Shown piece by piece: positions 33,961-42,376 of a DNA stretch of 64,000 bases; positions within the stretch are counted from its first letter, which is position 1; the number at the start of each line of letters is the position of its first letter. A program made the position numbers and the translations under genes. The stretch covers positions 62,001 through 126,000 of the forward strand of contig JAHCIO010000001.1 in assembly GCA_026129185.1 (NCBI GenBank). The letters run 5' to 3'. The notes under the pieces are model-generated. The model ran no database searches, was not told the DNA's origin, and saw nothing but the letters and a program-made list of their open reading frames with translations. The stretch comes from Promineifilum sp019695075. Its GTDB lineage: Bacteria > Chloroflexota > Anaerolineae > Promineifilales > Promineifilaceae.

Positions 33961-35955
33961 ATGAATCGACCCACCAAGCGTACCCTTTCGTTGTTCGTGC
34001 TCGTTGCCCTGTTGCTGGCGCTGGCGGCCTGCACTTCGGCCGGCTCCGGCGAATCAACCGGCAGCATCCCCTTCATTGGTCTGACGCCTTCGGCCGGCGA
34101 CCAGGCCGAGACCGTCGCGGCTACCGCCGCCCCGGCGACCAGCGTCGCCCCGACGCCACCCAGCGAGACGGACGCCAACGGCCTGCCCGTCGGCTTCACC
34201 GCCGGGGGGCAGCCCTATCGTGGCCGCCTCGACGCGCCGGTAAAAATGGAAGCCTTCTCCGACTTCCAGTGCCCCTACTGTGGCATGTTCAGTGAGGAGA
34301 CGCTGCCCAGCCTGTTGGCGAACCAGGTGGCCGCCGGCGATGCCGTCTTCATCTTCTATGACTTCCCGTTGAGCAGCATCCACCCCTACGCCCAGCCGGC
34401 GGCCAACGCCGCGCGCTGTGCCGGGGAGGCGGGCGCGGCGGCCTACTGGGGCATGCACGACCGCCTCTTCGCCGATATTGACGCCTGGGCCAACGAGGGC
34501 GCGGCCGATGTCTTCCGCGCCTATGCCGCCGAACTGGGGCTGGACGCGGCCACCTTCGGGGCATGCCTGGACGAAGACCGCTACGCCGAAGCCATCGCCG
34601 CCGATCAGGAACTCGGCCTGAACCGTGGCGTCAACAGCACGCCCAGCTTCTTCCTGAACGAGCAGCTCATCGCCGGAGCTTACCCGCTGGAAACGTTCAA
34701 CGGGGCCATCACCGCCCTCTTGAACGGCGAGACGATCGATGCCGCGCCGGCCGGCGACACGGCCGCGGCCGCCGCCACACCATCCGGCCCGGCCATGGCC
34801 CCGACGCCGGCGACCATCTTCATGGACAACATCGCCGCCGCGCGCGGCGAGGACACCGCCGGTGTGACCATCGTCGAGTATACCGACTACCAGTGCCCCT
34901 ACTGCCAGCGCCATGCCGCCGAGACGCTGCCGAGGATGATCACCGAGATGATCGACACCGGGCGGGTGCGCTACGTCATCAAGGACTTTCCGCTGGACAG
35001 CATCCATCCCCAGGCGCGGGCCGGGGCCGTGGCCGCCCGTTGCGCCGGCGAGCAGGACGCCTATTGGGAGATGCACGATAGCCTTTTCACGCGGCAGGCG
35101 GACTGGAGCGGCCAGACGACGGGCCTGAACGATATTTTCACCGGCCTGGCCACCGATCTGGGGCTTGACGGCGACGCCTTCGCCGCCTGCCTGACCAGCG
35201 GGCGCTTCGACGACCTCATTCAGGCCAACCAGGATGAGGGCTTCGCCTTGGGCGTCAACGGCACGCCGGCGTTCTTCATCAACGGCTTCCCCATCAGCGG
35301 CGCGCAGCAGTTTGATTTGTTCGCCTATGCCGTCGGTCTGGCCGAGGAAGGCACGCTGGCCGACGCCTACGTGCAGCAGGAGCAGCCGACGCCCACGCCC
35401 AGCGGCCCGGTCGATGTGGACACCAGCGGCGCGATCAGTATCGGCGCGGCCGACGCGCCGGTTGTCCTGGTCGAGTTCACCGACTTCCAGTGCCCCTATT
35501 GCAGCCGCCACTTTGCCGAAACTTATCCGCAGATCGTGGCCAACTACGTCGATGCCGGCCTGGTGCGCTACGTCTTCATGGACTTCCCGCTGACGAGCAT
35601 CCACCCGCAGGCCCAACTGGCGGCCGAAGCGGCCCGCTGCGCCAACGACCAGGACGCCTATATCGAGATGCACGACATACTGTTCAGCCGGCAGGATAGC
35701 TGGAGCGGGCGGGGTGACGCGGCCGACATTTTCACCGAATTTGCCGGCGAGCTGGGCCTGGACGAGGCCATCTTCAGTGATTGCCTGCTGAGCGGCCGGC
35801 ACACCGAGGTCGTGCAGGCCGACGTGACGCAGGGGGAGAGCCTGGGCGTCAACGGCACACCGGCCTTTTTCCTGAACGGCCACTTCATCTCCGGCGCGCA
35901 GCCCTACAGCGTCTTCCAGGGGGCCATCGACAGCCTGCTGGCTGAACAGGGTTAG
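33961..35955 (+). CDS. Lipoprotein with three tandem DsbA-like thioredoxin domains
   Basis: A 664-residue lipoprotein (lipobox LALAAC, Cys24). After a low-complexity spacer come three Thioredoxin_4/DsbA-like domains, each with the same elements: FQCPYC or YQCPYC active site (Cys104/107, Cys312/315, Cys511/514), FPL-SIHP loop, AARCAxE segment, MHDxLF helix, and a cis-proline loop GVNGTPAFF or GVNSTPSFF. Spacing between active sites is about 200 residues and Pro/Thr linkers separate the domains. Single-domain relatives are extracytoplasmic thiol oxidoreductases in many bacteria; three intact sites in one chain is unusual. It lies alone, divergent from the solute-binding protein gene. No DsbB/VKOR partner is seen in the window. 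Confidence 0.9.
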   Translation: MNRPTKRTLSLFVLVALLLALAACTSAGSGESTGSIPFIGLTPSAGDQAETVAATAAPATSVAPTPPSETDANGLPVGFTAGGQPYRGRLDAPVKMEAFSDFQCPYCGMFSEETLPSLLANQVAAGDAVFIFYDFPLSSIHPYAQPAANAARCAGEAGAAAYWGMHDRLFADIDAWANEGAADVFRAYAAELGLDAATFGACLDEDRYAEAIAADQELGLNRGVNSTPSFFLNEQLIAGAYPLETFNGAITALLNGETIDAAPAGDTAAAAATPSGPAMAPTPATIFMDNIAAARGEDTAGVTIVEYTDYQCPYCQRHAAETLPRMITEMIDTGRVRYVIKDFPLDSIHPQARAGAVAARCAGEQDAYWEMHDSLFTRQADWSGQTTGLNDIFTGLATDLGLDGDAFAACLTSGRFDDLIQANQDEGFALGVNGTPAFFINGFPISGAQQFDLFAYAVGLAEEGTLADAYVQQEQPTPTPSGPVDVDTSGAISIGAADAPVVLVEFTDFQCPYCSRHFAETYPQIVANYVDAGLVRYVFMDFPLTSIHPQAQLAAEAARCANDQDAYIEMHDILFSRQDSWSGRGDAADIFTEFAGELGLDEAIFSDCLLSGRHTEVVQADVTQGESLGVNGTPAFFLNGHFISGAQPYSVFQGAIDSLLAEQG

Positions 35956-36124
35956 GGCGCGGGCGGCGCGCCAACCCGGCGCGCCAATTTGGGCATCCGG
36001 CGCGAATTGGCTATAGTTGACGCAGAGAAAAGCGCGTGTGCGGCGCAGCCCGGCCGCCCATCTGCGGGCAGCCGAAGCGGGTTTCTCGCCAACAGCACTG
36101 GCAGAGTGGCACTGGGAGTGGATC

Positions 36125-37048
36125 ATGAGCCGAGACGGAAAGAAGGTAGTTGGTTTTCTCATTGGGCGCGAGCGCGACATGCCTGAGGCGGTCATGGCGC
36201 GTATCAACGAGCGCGGCGTGGCCCAGGCGGAGTTGGTCAAGCTGGGCGGAACGTTCCTCGATGAGCCGGTCGTCTATGACATCATCATCGACCGCATGTC
36301 GCACGAAGTCCCCTATTATCGCAACTACGTCGAGTTCGCCGCGATCAAGGGTTGCTACGTCATCAACGACCCGTTCGTCTGGTCTAACGACACCAAGTTT
36401 CTATCCGCGGCCGTGTTGCGCCGGCTGGGCGTCAGGACGCCGCGGACGATCATGCTGCCCAACAAGGACATCGACGCCGAGACCGTGCCCGATAGCTTCC
36501 GCAACCTGGACTATCCCATGAATTGGCAGGCGATTATCGACTACATCGGTAGCCCGGCCATCTTCAAGGATGTGCGCAGCGGCGGCCGGCGTTTTGCCCA
36601 CCGCGTGAACAACGTTGACGAACTCATCCAGCGCTACGATGAGAGCGGCACGCGCACGATGATCCTCCAACAGGTGATCGAGTCCGATGTTCACTTCCAC
36701 TGCATCGTCATTGGCGGCGACAGGACGCTGCTGCTGCCCTATTCGATGGAGCAGGCCCACTACCACGAGCGGGCGATCAAGCTGGCCGGGGAAGCGGCCG
36801 ACCGCATGACCGAACTATCCCAACAACTCAGCCATGTCTACGGCTATGAGATCAACATGTCTGAATTCGTCATTCAGGGCGACGACATCTATCTCATCAA
36901 CGCCACCAACCCCTCGCCGCTGATCGACCACGAGCTGATGACCGCGGCCCAGTTCGAGTGGATTTGCACGGAGATCGCCGAGCTGATCATCCGGCGGGTG
37001 GAGGAGCCGCCCGTGGTGCAACTGCCGGTGCATTTTTCGCCGTTGTAG
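36125..37048 (+). CDS. ATP-grasp family protein
   Basis: A 307-residue protein resembling ATP-grasp ligases of the RimK/glutathione-synthetase type: an N-terminal pre-ATP-grasp domain, the SPAIFKDVRSGGRRF segment (ATP-binding lysine and glycine loop, near residue 157), RTMILQQVIESDVHFHCIVI, and a metal-binding end ending in YLINATNPSPL. The substrate is not evident, and the closing Asn pair is only partly conserved in the family, so activity is probable rather than certain. The ATG at 36125 is chosen for GGGAG 6 bases upstream; an earlier in-frame start at 36017 would add a basic stretch without family resemblance. No operon partner. Confidence 0.78.
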   Translation: MSRDGKKVVGFLIGRERDMPEAVMARINERGVAQAELVKLGGTFLDEPVVYDIIIDRMSHEVPYYRNYVEFAAIKGCYVINDPFVWSNDTKFLSAAVLRRLGVRTPRTIMLPNKDIDAETVPDSFRNLDYPMNWQAIIDYIGSPAIFKDVRSGGRRFAHRVNNVDELIQRYDESGTRTMILQQVIESDVHFHCIVIGGDRTLLLPYSMEQAHYHERAIKLAGEAADRMTELSQQLSHVYGYEINMSEFVIQGDDIYLINATNPSPLIDHELMTAAQFEWICTEIAELIIRRVEEPPVVQLPVHFSPL

Positions 37049-37070
37049 GTTGCCGGCAGACCTCGCCGAC

Positions 37071-37104
37071 AGACCTCAGAGGTCTCAGAAGACCTCTGAG
37101 GTCT
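37071..37104 (+). repeat. Palindrome with 15-base arms and CAGA loop (after ATP-grasp gene)
   Basis: AGACCTCAGAGGTCT (37071-37085), loop CAGA, then AGACCTCTGAGGTCT (37090-37104). Arms are again 6-3-6 inverted repeats. Probably acts as a terminator between the ATP-grasp gene and the glucan phosphorylase gene. Confidence 0.85.
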
Positions 37105-37143
37105 TGCTCTGCCCCATTTCGCGCGTGCAGCGAAGTCACTCTA

Positions 37144-37152
37144 TGCTATAAT
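37144..37152 (+). promoter_or_regulatory. Extended -10 promoter of the glucan phosphorylase gene
   Basis: TGCTATAAT is a perfect extended -10 (hexamer 37147-37152), about 90 bases before the start. The -35 region is poor, as is common with extended -10 promoters. Confidence 0.55.
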
Positions 37153-37246
37153 GCGCCCCAGGCATCGTTGACCTTTCAACGACGCACTCCAATCGAAGAA
37201 CCCCCTGAGACCATCCAATAAACACCCAGGGAGCATGTGGAGCATC

Positions 37247-39388
37247 ATGAACGAACTCACCGAACGCATGCCCGAAAAGCTCCGGCGACTGCCTGAGTTG
37301 GCCTTTAACGTCTGGTGGAGCTGGAACGCCGACGCTCGTGATGTCTTTCGCCGCCTCGACTTTCCCCTGTGGCGGCGCACCCAGCACAACCCGGTCAAGG
37401 TGCTGCGCCTGATCAGCGACGAGACGCTGGCCGCGCGCGCCGCCGATCCGGCTTTCCTGCGCCGCCTCAACAAAGTCCTGCTGGACTTCGACCGGGCCAT
37501 GGCCAACGGCCATAGCTGGTTCCACCGCACCTATCCCGAACTGAAGGACAAAACCATCGCCTACTTCTCCTTCGAGTTCGGCCTGCACAGCTCGCTGCCG
37601 ATCTACTCCGGCGGCCTGGGCATTCTGGCCGGCGACCACGCCAAGGAGGCCAGCGACCTGGGCCTGCCGTTCGTCGGCGTGGGCTTCTTCTACCCACAGG
37701 GCTACTTCCGCCAGCGCCTGCCCTCGCACGGCTGGCAGGAGGCGATCTACGAGCCGGTCTACATGGCCGACGTGCCCATTCATCCGGTGGACGACCACGA
37801 CGGCCGCGAACTGCGCATCGAGGTCTGGATGGGCAATCGCATGGTGCAGGCGCGCGTCTGGCGGGTGCAGGTCGGCCGCGTGCCGCTCTACCTCATCGAC
37901 ACCGATGTACCCGAAAACGAGCCGTGGGACCGCGAGCTGTCGGCCCGCCTCTACTCCGGCGACAGCGAGGTGCGCATCCGCCAGGAGATCATGCTGGGTA
38001 TCGGCGGCGTGCGGCTGCTGCACAAGCTGGGCTACAAGCCGGCCGTGCTGCACATGAACGAGGGCCACTCCGCTTTTCTGCTGCTGGAGAGCGTGCGCCA
38101 GGAGGTGACCAACGGGCTGGACTTCGAGGCAGCCAGCGAGTTGGTTAAGGGCCGCACTGTCTTCACGACCCATACGCCCGTGCCCGCGGGCCACGACGCC
38201 TTTTCCTTCTCGCTGATGGACAAGTACTTCCCCGGCTTCTGGAATGAGTTGGGCATCGACCGCGAGAAGTTCCTGAGCCTGGGCCACCACGCCGAGCCGT
38301 GGGGCGACGCCTTCAATATGACTGTTCTGGCCTTGCGCCTCTCCGGCCGGCGCAACGGCGTCAGCCAGCTCCACGCCGAAGTCTCGCGGCAGATGTGGCA
38401 GCCCGTCTGGCCCGACCGGGCCGTGGCCGACGTGCCCATCATGGCCATCACCAACGGCGTCCACGTGCCCGGCTGGACGGCCGGCGAGATGCGCCAGGTG
38501 TTCAAGGAGTACCTCGGCGCGGACTGGGAAGATCACCACGACGACCCTGCCCTCTGGGAGCGGCTGGCCGACGTGCCCGACGAGATCCTCTGGCGCACCC
38601 ACGCCACCCTGAAGACGAAGTTGATGGACTATCTGCGCATGCGCGCCCGCCATTCCTGGGTGGCCGGGCAGTGCGATCCGACCGAGGTGCTTGTCGGCGG
38701 CACGCTGCTCGACCCCAACGCGCTGACCATCGGCTTCGCCCGCCGCTTTGCCACCTATAAGCGGGCGACGCTGCTGTTCCAGGACATGGAACGCTTGCAG
38801 CGCATCCTGCTGAATATGCACCGGCCGGTGCAGATTGTCTTCGCCGGCAAGGCCCACCCGGCCGACGAACCAGGCAAGCACCTCATCCAGCAGGTTTACA
38901 ACTTCGCCAAATCCAACTACTTCGGCGGGCGCGTCGCCTTTGTGGAGAACTACGACCTTCACTCGGCGCGCTACTTCAAGCAGGGCGTCGACGTCTGGCT
39001 GAACACGCCGCGTCGCCCGCGCGAGGCCAGCGGCACCAGCGGCATGAAGGCGTCGCTCAATGGCATCCCCAACCTGAGCATCCTCGACGGCTGGTGGGCC
39101 GAGGGCTACAACGGCGCCAACGGCTGGGCGGTGGAGGATCGCGAGTTCAGCGACTCCGACGCGCAAGACGCTTTCGACGCCGACATGGTTTACCAGTTGC
39201 TGGAGCAGGAGATCGTGCCCCTTTTCTACGACCGCGACCGCGACGGCACGCCGCGCGGCTGGGTGCAGGTCATGCGCGAGGCCATTCGCTCCAACGCGTG
39301 GCTGTTCAGCACGCGGCGGATGGTGAAGCAATACACGACCGAGCTATACTTGCCGGCGATGGTGGCTGAGCCGAAGGTGGCCGCCTAG
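37247..39388 (+). CDS. Alpha-glucan (glycogen/maltodextrin) phosphorylase, DUF3417 type
   Basis: A 713-residue GT35 enzyme that releases glucose 1-phosphate from alpha-1,4-glucans. It has the short archaeal/bacterial form with an N-terminal DUF3417 domain (LPELAFNVWWSWNADARDVF). YFSFEFGLHSSLPIYSGGLG, GVGFFYPQGYFRQR and TTHTPVPAGHD are typical of the subfamily. The pyridoxal-phosphate site is EASGTSGMKASLNG with its lysine near the end of the second lobe. I start at the ATG at 37247, preceded by GGAG; an in-frame ATG at 37235 sits one base from AGGGAG and is less likely. It has its own promoter and no glycogen gene neighbours. Confidence 0.93.
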   Translation: MNELTERMPEKLRRLPELAFNVWWSWNADARDVFRRLDFPLWRRTQHNPVKVLRLISDETLAARAADPAFLRRLNKVLLDFDRAMANGHSWFHRTYPELKDKTIAYFSFEFGLHSSLPIYSGGLGILAGDHAKEASDLGLPFVGVGFFYPQGYFRQRLPSHGWQEAIYEPVYMADVPIHPVDDHDGRELRIEVWMGNRMVQARVWRVQVGRVPLYLIDTDVPENEPWDRELSARLYSGDSEVRIRQEIMLGIGGVRLLHKLGYKPAVLHMNEGHSAFLLLESVRQEVTNGLDFEAASELVKGRTVFTTHTPVPAGHDAFSFSLMDKYFPGFWNELGIDREKFLSLGHHAEPWGDAFNMTVLALRLSGRRNGVSQLHAEVSRQMWQPVWPDRAVADVPIMAITNGVHVPGWTAGEMRQVFKEYLGADWEDHHDDPALWERLADVPDEILWRTHATLKTKLMDYLRMRARHSWVAGQCDPTEVLVGGTLLDPNALTIGFARRFATYKRATLLFQDMERLQRILLNMHRPVQIVFAGKAHPADEPGKHLIQQVYNFAKSNYFGGRVAFVENYDLHSARYFKQGVDVWLNTPRRPREASGTSGMKASLNGIPNLSILDGWWAEGYNGANGWAVEDREFSDSDAQDAFDADMVYQLLEQEIVPLFYDRDRDGTPRGWVQVMREAIRSNAWLFSTRRMVKQYTTELYLPAMVAEPKVAA

Positions 39389-39435
39389 CGCCGGCGGCAT
39401 TGGTGAGCCGACCGGCTGCATGACTGGGAGCGCCT

Positions 39436-39795
39436 ATGAGAGTGTGGTCGCGCCGCTTGCTGATCCTGCTGTTCATCCTGTTCTGGCTGGCGGTGATGCT
39501 GTTTCCGACACTGGCCGTCGTGCTGGCGCGCAACGGCCAGGTGCAGGTCGGCGACGCCGACGGGCGACATTGGCGGCTGTTCCTGTTGCAGGAAGCTGAT
39601 TTTGAGGGGCTGGGGCTGGAGCGGGCGCGATCGGTGGCCCCGCCGCTGAGCGCGCCGTCGGCCAGTTGCACCCAGACGACTGTGTCCTACTGGTTCTGGG
39701 CGGGCGAGGGGCAGGGGGCCAGCTACTGCCGTTGCATCGACCCCGACAGCGGCGCTGACCTGCCCGACGTGCCGCCTGCCTGCCAGGCCCCCTAG
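39436..39795 (+). CDS. Small membrane-anchored hypothetical protein
   Basis: A 119-residue protein with an N-terminal hydrophobic segment (residues 8-30, LLILLFILFWLAVMLFPTLA) preceded by arginines, so the rest is likely outside. Three cysteines are grouped in the C-terminal part (SYCRCID and a final PACQAP). No family recognised. GGGAG 7 bases upstream supports the start. It lies between the phosphorylase gene and the OsmC gene, 24 bases before the latter, so it may be co-transcribed with it. Confidence 0.7.
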   Translation: MRVWSRRLLILLFILFWLAVMLFPTLAVVLARNGQVQVGDADGRHWRLFLLQEADFEGLGLERARSVAPPLSAPSASCTQTTVSYWFWAGEGQGASYCRCIDPDSGADLPDVPPACQAP

Positions 39796-39819
39796 CCGCA
39801 TACGCATAAGGAGATTCTG

Positions 39820-40272
39820 TTGAGCAACATCGCTGTCAAGTGGCTGGAAGAGGGTAGCCGCCTCTTCGCCTGTCGCGATTCCCACGGCAATATGGTCCTG
39901 GCCGGTTCCTGGCCGCGGGAGGAACCGGGCTGGCAGGAGTGGAAGGCGGCCAAGCCGTCCGATCTGCTGCTAATGAGTCTGGCCTCGTGCGCCGCCCACG
40001 ACGTGGTCGCCATTCTGGAGCGACAGCGGCAACATCTGACCGGGCTGCGCATCGACGTGGACGGCCAGCAGTTGCCCGACCCACCCTACGCTTTCACCGA
40101 CATCCACCTGCATTTCACGTTGGACGGGGACGGGCTGGAACCCGACAAAGTCGCTCGCGCGGTGAGCCTGTCGGTCGAAAAGTATTGCTCGGTGGCGGCG
40201 ACTCTGCGCGGCGTGGCCACGATCACCTACAGTCAGACGATCACCACCCCTGTGACCCCGGCTCGCCCTTGA
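39820..40272 (+). CDS. OsmC/Ohr-family thiol peroxidase-like protein
   Basis: A 150-residue OsmC-fold protein. The two redox cysteines of the family are present: Cys57 in SLASCAAHDV and Cys123 in EKYCSVAATL. Such proteins reduce organic hydroperoxides in the cytoplasm. The start is TTG, decided by a strong AAGGAG 6 bases upstream. It follows the small membrane protein by 24 bases. The last 32 bases overlap the end of a decayed DUF427 gene on the other strand. Confidence 0.9.
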   Translation: MSNIAVKWLEEGSRLFACRDSHGNMVLAGSWPREEPGWQEWKAAKPSDLLLMSLASCAAHDVVAILERQRQHLTGLRIDVDGQQLPDPPYAFTDIHLHFTLDGDGLEPDKVARAVSLSVEKYCSVAATLRGVATITYSQTITTPVTPARP

Positions 40273-40437
40273 ACGGGCTGACCACGTCCGCGGTGATCCA
40301 GCCGCCGTAGAAGTTGCCCGGCTGGGGGCGCACGCGCTCGCCATCCACGAAGCAGCCGTCCATCGGCCCGGCGTAGAAGGCGACAAAGTCCTTACGGACT
40401 CCTGCCCGGCCGCGGGCGGGATGGGTGTTGGTCGCAT
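40241..40437 (-). pseudogene. Decayed DUF427 (NTP_transf_9) gene with internal deletion
   Basis: An ATG at 40437 with AAGGAG upstream begins MRPTPIPPAAGQESV, the usual N-terminus of the longer DUF427 proteins. At that point the frame shifts and the downstream sequence matches the family's C-terminus in another frame: DFVAFYAGPMDGCFVDGE, then PQPGNFYGGWITADV and SPFKGEPGSQGW before a stop at 40241. Roughly 90-100 codons between the two conserved ends are missing. A normal member is about 160 residues. The promoter and ribosome-binding site are still intact, which suggests a recent loss. Confidence 0.75.
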
Positions 40438-40469
40438 GGCGGTCTCCTTGCGCTCAATATCGACCGCCG

Positions 40470-40475
40470 ATTATA
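40470..40475 (-). promoter_or_regulatory. -10 box of the decayed DUF427 gene
   Basis: TATAAT on the minus strand about 33 bases before the ATG at 40437, between short inverted GGCG/CGCC flanks. Confidence 0.4.
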
Positions 40476-40638
40476 GGCGCACCCATCGTGGCGGCCACTA
40501 CGCTCTGCCCGCCAACCACTGCCTGGCACTTTCTTCCATTCTCCTCCCCCCTCCTCTGCCGCCCGCTCTCCTCAATGGAACCATCTGCCCGCCACCGGTG
40601 TACTCCCTCATGTAAACCCACAAACACGAGGCCGAACG

Positions 40639-42111
40639 ATGAAAAGACTGACCTGGTTGGCGTTGTTGTTGCTGCTGGCCGCCTGTGCCGCGCCGGCAAG
40701 CGAACGGGCCGCGGACGTGCCGTTGCCGACCGTTGCGCCCAGAGAGACAGCCGCGCCGGCGGCCACGCCCGCGGCGACGCAGCTCGCTGCATCGGCGTCC
40801 CCGCTGTTGCTCATCGGTTGGGACGACGCCCTCGGCCGCGTCGTCCGCGCCGTCGATCCGCTGACTGGCTGGGATGCGCCCGGCTACGCACGGCTGCCGT
40901 TCGACGACGGACGCGACAGTGATTTCATCCCCCCCACCGCGGTGTCGGCCGACGGCCGCCGCCTGGCCATCGTGGACGCCGGCGGGCAACTCTGCTACGC
41001 CTATGCCGGCGGCGAGACGTGCGGGCCGCGATCGTCGGCCGTCTACCTGGTTGACGTGGCGGCGTGGGCGATTCGGGCCGTTCCTCTGACGCCCGACGGC
41101 TGGGTTGGCCTGCTCGCCTTCAGCCCCGACGGCGGGCGGCTGGCCCTTTCCGTCCGCGACGACGACGGCGGCAACACGCTCCGGCTGCTCAACGCCACTG
41201 ACGGAACGATGCTGGCCACGACGGCGCTGCCCTTCACGCCCTCACAACTCGGCTTCGGCCCGGACGCCGCCACGCTGGTTGCCTATGGCCAGCCGGAGGG
41301 CGAACAGCTGGGCATAACCCCGCTCCCACCGCCGCGCGTGCTGCTGCTCGACGTGGCCACGCTTGCGCCGGTGTGGACGGCGACATTGAACGAGGTCAGC
41401 AGCGGCCACTGGTGCGCGGCCCAGTGTGACGCCGGGCACGGCATCATGGAGACGGTCTCGCGCGTGCCGGGCGTCCTGTTGTCACCGGACGGCGAGCGGC
41501 TGCTCATCGCCCACGCTGACGCTACGCGCCTGACGACGGTTGATCTGCGGCAGCGCGCCGTGGCCACGGCGGCTATCGGCCGGTCTATGACCTGGCTGGA
41601 GCGGCTGCTGGCGGCCACGGCCGACGTGGCCCACGCCAAGGGGCCGACCGACAGCCTGGCGCGCTATGTGGCCCTGTCGCCCGACGGCGCGAGGCTCTAT
41701 CTGGGCGGCTATGACTTTGACATGTCCGCCGATGGCGCTGGTGGCTGGACGGTGAGCGAGACATTCCCGCCTCTGCAAGTGATCGACCCGACCACGGGCA
41801 AGGTGCTCCAGGAGCGCGACGCCCGCGCCTACTGGCTCCAATTGACGCCCGACGGCGCGCGCCTGCTGCTGCGCGACCTGTCCGCCAACGTCATCGTCAC
41901 CGACGTGTTCGACGCGGCGACGCTGGCCACCGTGGGCCACATCGAGGGCCAGGACGTGCTGCTGGCGCGCGATCTGGCCGGCGGCGTCGCCTTCGTTGGC
42001 CAGTCGGTCCGCCAGTCGCAGTCGCGTTTCACGCTCTTCGACCCGCTGAGCCTGGCGGCCGTCGCCCAGTGGTCGGCCGATGGCCCGGCGTGGGTGGTGG
42101 CTATGCCGTAG
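40639..42111 (+). CDS. Beta-propeller (WD40-like) lipoprotein
   Basis: A 490-residue lipoprotein (lipobox LLAAC, Cys16), followed by an Ala/Thr/Pro-rich spacer and a domain of about 430 residues with repeated PDG motifs: FSPDGGRLALS, LSPDGERLLIA, LSPDGARLYLGG and LTPDGARLLLRD. These mark blades of a YVTN/WD40-type propeller facing outside. Paired cysteines (QLCYAYAGGETCG, HWCAAQCD) may form disulfides. No enzymatic residues were recognised; a binding or scaffold role is likely. GAGG lies about 8 bases before the ATG. The palindromic repeat at 42129 begins 17 bases after the stop. Confidence 0.8.
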   Translation: MKRLTWLALLLLLAACAAPASERAADVPLPTVAPRETAAPAATPAATQLAASASPLLLIGWDDALGRVVRAVDPLTGWDAPGYARLPFDDGRDSDFIPPTAVSADGRRLAIVDAGGQLCYAYAGGETCGPRSSAVYLVDVAAWAIRAVPLTPDGWVGLLAFSPDGGRLALSVRDDDGGNTLRLLNATDGTMLATTALPFTPSQLGFGPDAATLVAYGQPEGEQLGITPLPPPRVLLLDVATLAPVWTATLNEVSSGHWCAAQCDAGHGIMETVSRVPGVLLSPDGERLLIAHADATRLTTVDLRQRAVATAAIGRSMTWLERLLAATADVAHAKGPTDSLARYVALSPDGARLYLGGYDFDMSADGAGGWTVSETFPPLQVIDPTTGKVLQERDARAYWLQLTPDGARLLLRDLSANVIVTDVFDAATLATVGHIEGQDVLLARDLAGGVAFVGQSVRQSQSRFTLFDPLSLAAVAQWSADGPAWVVAMP

Positions 42112-42128
42112 GCAGACTCGTTGGCCGC

Positions 42129-42280
42129 AGGGTCATTGCAGAGTCGGGAAAAGTGCTCACGCAAAGCCGCCAAGTGGCCAAGACGTAAAGAAGAAGCCCT
42201 GTCGCCTGCGCCCTCTCTTCTTTGCGCCTTTTGCCGCTTGGCGCCTTTGCGTGAGCGCCTGTTGACTTTGCCATGACCCT
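42129..42280 (+). repeat. Imperfect palindromic dispersed repeat, copy 2
   Basis: Same structure as 9595-9737: AGGGTCATTGCAGAGTC at the left end faces GACTTTGCCATGACCCT at the right end, with GTGCTCACGCAAAGCCGC opposite GCGCCTTTGCGTGAGCGC. The ends are nearly perfect inverted repeats; the middle differs more between copies. Confidence 0.8.
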
Positions 42281-42294
42281 GTGTTGGCCGCAAA

Positions 42295-42323
42295 TTGCCC
42301 GTCCTGCCCGTCGCCTCTATACT
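42295..42323 (+). promoter_or_regulatory. Promoter of the MFS transporter gene
   Basis: TTGCCC (42295-42300) and TATACT (42318-42323) with a 17-base spacer. It begins 15 bases after the palindromic repeat. The start codon follows at 42377. Confidence 0.6.
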
Positions 42324-42376
42324 AACGTTGCGCCTCCCCGGGCGCGGCGACTTCAACAGCATCACAGGAGGCAACG

